Shown here piece after piece: positions 60,318-64,000 of a DNA stretch of 64,000 bases (position 1 is the stretch's first letter; each line of letters opens with the position of its first letter). This DNA comes from Nostoc sp. KVJ3 (GTDB taxonomy: Bacteria > Cyanobacteriota > Cyanobacteriia > Cyanobacteriales > Nostocaceae). The translations under genes were made by a program, and so were the position numbers. The notes below the pieces were generated by a model that made no database searches, had not been told where the DNA came from, and saw only the letters and a list, made by a program, of their open reading frames with translations. The stretch is taken from contig NZ_WWFG01000002.1 of NCBI RefSeq assembly GCF_026127265.1, forward strand, positions 1,116,001-1,180,000, read 5' to 3'.

Positions 60318-63300
60318 ATGGCAACCGAACAGTTAACTAGAGACAGCGATAATCTAGATTTAAATCAGCTACTAAGAACGCTGAATGCTGTTAAACAAGG
60401 TGACTTCTCGGCTCGGATGCCCATAGATCATACTGGTGTGGCGGGTAAAATAGCTGATACGCTCAATGATATTATCGATCAAAATCAGCGAATGGCGGCG
60501 GAGCTACAACGAATTGGTAATGTTGTCGGCAAAGAAGGCAAAATTGCTGATCGCGCCTCTCTCGGAGATGTTCGCGGTTCTTGGTCAGATTGTGTTACTT
60601 CTGTCAATACTCTCATTACAGATTTAGTTCAACCAACAGCTGAAACTACTCGTGTTATTCGGTCTGTCGCCAATGGTGACTTATCCCAAACGATCGCTAC
60701 AGAAATTGATGGACGGCCTCTGCAAGGTGAGTTTCTCCAAACAGCTAATATCGTCAACACGATGGTAGATCGGCTTGGTTCTTTTGCATCGGAAGTTACA
60801 AGGGTTGCCCGTGAAGTGGGAACAGAGGGTAAGTTGGGCGTTCAAGCCGAAGTGCAAGGTGTGGCTGGCACTTGGAAAGATTTAACTGATAACGTTAACT
60901 TGATGGCGGGTAATCTCACCGGACAAGTTCGCAACATTGCCGAAGTTGCAACTGCGATCGCAAATGGTGACTTATCCAAAAAAATCACTGTTAATGTGAA
61001 AGGCGAAATTCTGGAACTAAAGAACACCGTCAACACGATGGTGGATCAACTGAATTCTTTTGCAAGTGAAGTAACACGAGTTGCCCGTGAGGTGGGAACT
61101 GAAGGGAAGTTGGGCGTTCAAGCCGAAGTTAAAGGAGTGGCAGGTACTTGGAAAGATTTGACTGATAACGTTAACTTGATGGCAGGTAATTTAACTGCCC
61201 AAGTCCGTAATATTGCGGAAGTGACAACGGCGGTAGCGAATGGCGACCTTTCCAAGAAAATTACTGTTGATGTCAAAGGCGAAATTTTAGAGTTGAAAAA
61301 CACCGTCAACATCATGGTGGATCAACTTAATTCTTTTGCATCGGAAGTGACAAGAGTTGCGCGTGAGGTGGGTGCAGAAGGAAAATTAGGCGGTCAAGCA
61401 GAAGTTCGCGGGGTAGCAGGTACGTGGAAAGACCTTACCGATAGTGTGAATTTCATGGCAGGAAGCTTGACGGCACAGGTGCGGAATATTGCCGAAGTGA
61501 CTACGGCGGTTGCAAATGGCGACTTATCCAAGAAAATCACTGTGGATGTGAAAGGCGAAATTCTGGAGTTGAAAAATACCATCAACACAATGGTGGATCA
61601 GCTTAATTCCTTTGCATCGGAAGTAACGCGAGTTGCGCGTGAGGTGGGAACTGAAGGGAAGTTGGGCGTACAAGCAGAAGTCCGGGGAGTTGCGGGAACT
61701 TGGAAAGATTTAACTGATAACGTTAACTTAATGGCGGGTAATCTCACCGGACAGGTGCGAAATATTGCCGAAGTTGCCACTGCGATCGCAAATGGCGATC
61801 TATCTAAAAAAATCACCGTCGATGTTAGAGGTGAAATTCTCGAACTAAAGAATACCATCAATATAATGGTGGATCAACTCAGTTCCTTTGCCAGTGAAGT
61901 CACAAGAGTTGCCCGTGAAGTTGGTAGTGAAGGTAAATTGGGTGTGCAAGCCGATGTACGCGGTGTAGCTGGAACTTGGAAAGATTTAACTGATAGTGTA
62001 AACTTCATGGCGGGAAGTTTAACGGCACAGGTGCGGAATATTGCCGAAGTAACTACGGCGGTTGCAACAGGCGACTTATCCAAGAAAATCACTGTCGATG
62101 TCAAAGGTGAAATTCTAGAGTTGAAAAATACTATTAATACAATGGTGGATCAACTCAATTCTTTTGCATCAGAAGTAACACGAGTTGCCCGTGAGGTGGG
62201 AAGCGAAGGTAAATTGGGCGTACAAGCAGAAGTGCGCGGCGTGGCTGGTACTTGGAAGGATTTAACCGACAGCGTGAATTTCATGGCGGGAAGCTTGACG
62301 GCGCAGGTGCGGAATATTGCCGAAGTAACAACGGCGGTTGCAACAGGCGATTTATCCAAGAAAATCACCGTCGATGTCAAAGGTGAAATTCTGGAGTTGA
62401 AAAATACCATTAATACAATGGTGGATCAACTCAGTTCCTTTGCAAGTGAGGTGACGCGAGTTGCGCGCGAAGTGGGAACTGAAGGGAAATTGGGTGTACA
62501 AGCAGAAGTTAAAGACGTTGCCGGCACTTGGAAAGATTTAACTGATAGCGTAAACTTCATGGCGGGAAGCTTGACGGCACAGGTGCGGAACATTGCCGAA
62601 GTGACAACTGCGATCGCCAATGGCGACTTATCGAAGAAAATTACTGTTGCCGTCAAAGGCGAAATTCTTGAACTCAAGAATACTATCAATATCATGGTGG
62701 ATCAACTCAACTCCTTTGCAAGTGAAGTTACAAGAGTTGCGCGTGAGGTGGGAAGCGAGGGTAAACTAGGTGTCCAAGCAGATGTGCGCGGCGTAGCTGG
62801 AACTTGGAAAGATTTAACTGATAGCGTGAACTTCATGGCGGGAAGTTTAACGGCACAGGTGCGGAACATTGCCGCCGTCACCACCGCCGTAGCAAATGGC
62901 GACTTATCTAAGAAAATCTCTGTTGATGTTAAAGGGGAAATTTTAGAGTTAAAAAACACCGTCAACACAATGGTAGATCAACTCAATTCCTTTGCCAGTG
63001 AAGTGACGCGAGTTGCCCGTGAAGTGGGAACTGAAGGTAAACTAGGCGTACAAGCAGAAGTTAAAGGTGTAGCCGGCACTTGGAAAGATTTAACTGACAG
63101 CGTGAACTTCATGGCGGGAAGCTTGACGGCGCAAGTGCGAAACATTGCCGAAGTGACTACAGCCGTAGCAAATGGCGACTTATCGAAGAAAATCACCGTC
63201 GATGTGAAAGGGGAAATTCAAGAACTGAAAAACACTATTAATACAATGGTGGATCAGCTAAATTCCTTTGCATCAGAAGTTACAAGGGTTGCTCGTGAGG

Positions 63301-64000
63301 TGGGAACGGAAGGGAAATTAGGCGTGCAAGCCTACGTTAGAGGAGTTGCAGGAACTTGGAAAGATTTGACGGATAACGTTAACTCAATGGCGGGGAACCT
63401 CACCGGACAAGTTCGCAACATCGCCGAAGTTACCAAGGCGGTAGCTAATGGCGACTTATCGAAGAAAATCACCGTCGATGCCAAAGGTGAAATTTTAGAT
63501 TTGAAGAACACTACTAACACAATGGTGGATCAACTTAGTTCCTTTGCATCGGAAGTAACACGGGTGGCGCGGGAAGTGGGAACGGAAGGGAAGTTGGGCG
63601 GACAAGCGCAAGTCCAAGGTGTTGCAGGGACTTGGAAAGATTTGACAGATAACGTTAATTCAATGGCGGGGAACTTAACAGCACAAGTGCGCGGTATCGC
63701 CAGAGTTGTAACCGCAGTTGCTAACGGTGACTTGAAACGGAAACTGATGCTAGATGCTAAAGGAGAAATTGAAACCTTGGCAGAAACAATCAACGAGATG
63801 ATTGATACTCTAGCGACATTTGCCAATCAGGTAACTACAGTAGCGCGGGAAGTGGGAATTGAAGGGAAGTTAGGCGGACAAGCTAGAGTCCCTGGGGCGG
63901 CTGGAACTTGGAAAGATTTGACGGATAATGTAAATGAACTTGCTGCTACATTGACAACTCAGTTGCGAGCGATCGCAGAAGTTGCTACAGCTGTAACTAA
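60318..64000 (+). CDS. Poly-HAMP sensor protein, N-terminal part (runs off the window)
   Basis: From the ATG at 60318 (MATEQLTRDSDNLDLNQLLR, TAAGG seven bases upstream) 1227 codons are open to the edge. After a short start the chain is a series of at least twelve units of about 92 residues (276 bp), each with TVNTMVDQLNSFASEVTRVA, REVGTEGKLGVQAEV, GVAGTWKDLTDNVNLMAGNL and TAVANGDLSKKI. This is the paired-HAMP repeat of group III (Nik1-type) hybrid histidine kinases, which sense osmotic stress in fungi. Membrane segments are not seen. A kinase and receiver domains are expected beyond the window. Long leftward frames in this region are shadows. Confidence 0.88.
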   Translation, partial: MATEQLTRDSDNLDLNQLLRTLNAVKQGDFSARMPIDHTGVAGKIADTLNDIIDQNQRMAAELQRIGNVVGKEGKIADRASLGDVRGSWSDCVTSVNTLITDLVQPTAETTRVIRSVANGDLSQTIATEIDGRPLQGEFLQTANIVNTMVDRLGSFASEVTRVAREVGTEGKLGVQAEVQGVAGTWKDLTDNVNLMAGNLTGQVRNIAEVATAIANGDLSKKITVNVKGEILELKNTVNTMVDQLNSFASEVTRVAREVGTEGKLGVQAEVKGVAGTWKDLTDNVNLMAGNLTAQVRNIAEVTTAVANGDLSKKITVDVKGEILELKNTVNIMVDQLNSFASEVTRVAREVGAEGKLGGQAEVRGVAGTWKDLTDSVNFMAGSLTAQVRNIAEVTTAVANGDLSKKITVDVKGEILELKNTINTMVDQLNSFASEVTRVAREVGTEGKLGVQAEVRGVAGTWKDLTDNVNLMAGNLTGQVRNIAEVATAIANGDLSKKITVDVRGEILELKNTINIMVDQLSSFASEVTRVAREVGSEGKLGVQADVRGVAGTWKDLTDSVNFMAGSLTAQVRNIAEVTTAVATGDLSKKITVDVKGEILELKNTINTMVDQLNSFASEVTRVAREVGSEGKLGVQAEVRGVAGTWKDLTDSVNFMAGSLTAQVRNIAEVTTAVATGDLSKKITVDVKGEILELKNTINTMVDQLSSFASEVTRVAREVGTEGKLGVQAEVKDVAGTWKDLTDSVNFMAGSLTAQVRNIAEVTTAIANGDLSKKITVAVKGEILELKNTINIMVDQLNSFASEVTRVAREVGSEGKLGVQADVRGVAGTWKDLTDSVNFMAGSLTAQVRNIAAVTTAVANGDLSKKISVDVKGEILELKNTVNTMVDQLNSFASEVTRVAREVGTEGKLGVQAEVKGVAGTWKDLTDSVNFMAGSLTAQVRNIAEVTTAVANGDLSKKITVDVKGEIQELKNTINTMVDQLNSFASEVTRVAREVGTEGKLGVQAYVRGVAGTWKDLTDNVNSMAGNLTGQVRNIAEVTKAVANGDLSKKITVDAKGEILDLKNTTNTMVDQLSSFASEVTRVAREVGTEGKLGGQAQVQGVAGTWKDLTDNVNSMAGNLTAQVRGIARVVTAVANGDLKRKLMLDAKGEIETLAETINEMIDTLATFANQVTTVAREVGIEGKLGGQARVPGAAGTWKDLTDNVNELAATLTTQLRAIAEVATAVT
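60490..63960 (+). repeat. 276-bp coding repeats of paired HAMP domains
   Basis: The landmark ggatcaact(n)a(a/g)ttcctttgca recurs about every 276 bp, near 61041, 61317, 61593, 61869, 62145, 62421, 62697, 62973, 63249, 63525 and 63801. Units are similar but not identical at DNA level, with many silent changes, so this repeat is older than the 120-bp TPR repeat at 3.3-4.3 kb. Confidence 0.85.

Noticed and set aside
60842..63826. A series of leftward frames of 62-98 residues with similar sequences
   Set aside because: They are antisense shadows of the 276-bp poly-HAMP repeats and follow their period.

Overview
The window comes from a filamentous, probably heterocyst-forming cyanobacterium of the Nostocales type. 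The HIP1 octamer GCGATCGC is very frequent, short dispersed repeats and MITE-like elements sit in many intergenic gaps, and most proteins recall Nostoc/Anabaena families. The species cannot be named from the sequence alone, and no rRNA or tRNA gene was seen.

Layout. 1-18.1 kb is ordinary chromosome: a cut-off PAS-domain gene, a P-loop ATPase followed by a TPR protein with eight almost identical 120-bp repeats, a Uma2 nuclease, a VOC protein, a serine-recombinase-like protein carrying an in-frame dispersed repeat, membrane and sugar-related enzymes (ArnT-like GT39, GT4, MDR dehydrogenase), exonuclease III, and a HopA1-like/APH-like pair that resembles the split dehydratases of thioamitide and class V lanthipeptide RiPPs. 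18.8-19.4 kb holds a DUF2442/DUF4160 pair.

19.4-53.7 kb is a type I-D CRISPR-Cas locus: a divergent RHH-WYL regulator, then cas10d (with an internal start predicted to make Cas11d), csc2, csc1, cas3, a 2OG-Fe(II) oxygenase, cas6, cas4, cas1, cas2 and a 42-repeat array. The main discovery is that cas4 is split by a 19.35-kb integrated element (28834-48191). The first 22 codons of cas4 lie at its left edge and the remaining 176 at its right edge. Both edges carry the 9-bp core CATCGCTGT, and recombination between them would rebuild an intact 198-aa Cas4 reading through C-P-H-R-C-W-R. The geometry matches the nifD/fdxN/hupL elements of heterocystous cyanobacteria, but here the target is a CRISPR adaptation gene.

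The element encodes a tyrosine recombinase just inside its left edge, two divergent operons of structural-looking proteins (one with a LamG-like fold), a leftward replication-like operon (P-loop ATPase, PD-(D/E)XK-like nuclease, small proteins), an RHH regulator and an antirepressor-like protein. I could recognise no terminase, portal or known capsid protein. Seven of its intergenic gaps contain the same unusual array: exactly five TGTCA/TGACA motifs at an exact 12-bp period in A/T-rich DNA. The element's RHH gene is preceded by related TGAC pairs 11 bp apart, so it is the best candidate to bind the arrays. I know of no description of this array system.

53.7-64 kb returns to chromosome: a CPBP protease, a DUF3326 protein, a [2Fe-2S] ferredoxin, aconitase B, a broken DUF262 gene and the first 3.7 kb of a very large poly-HAMP signalling protein that runs off the window.
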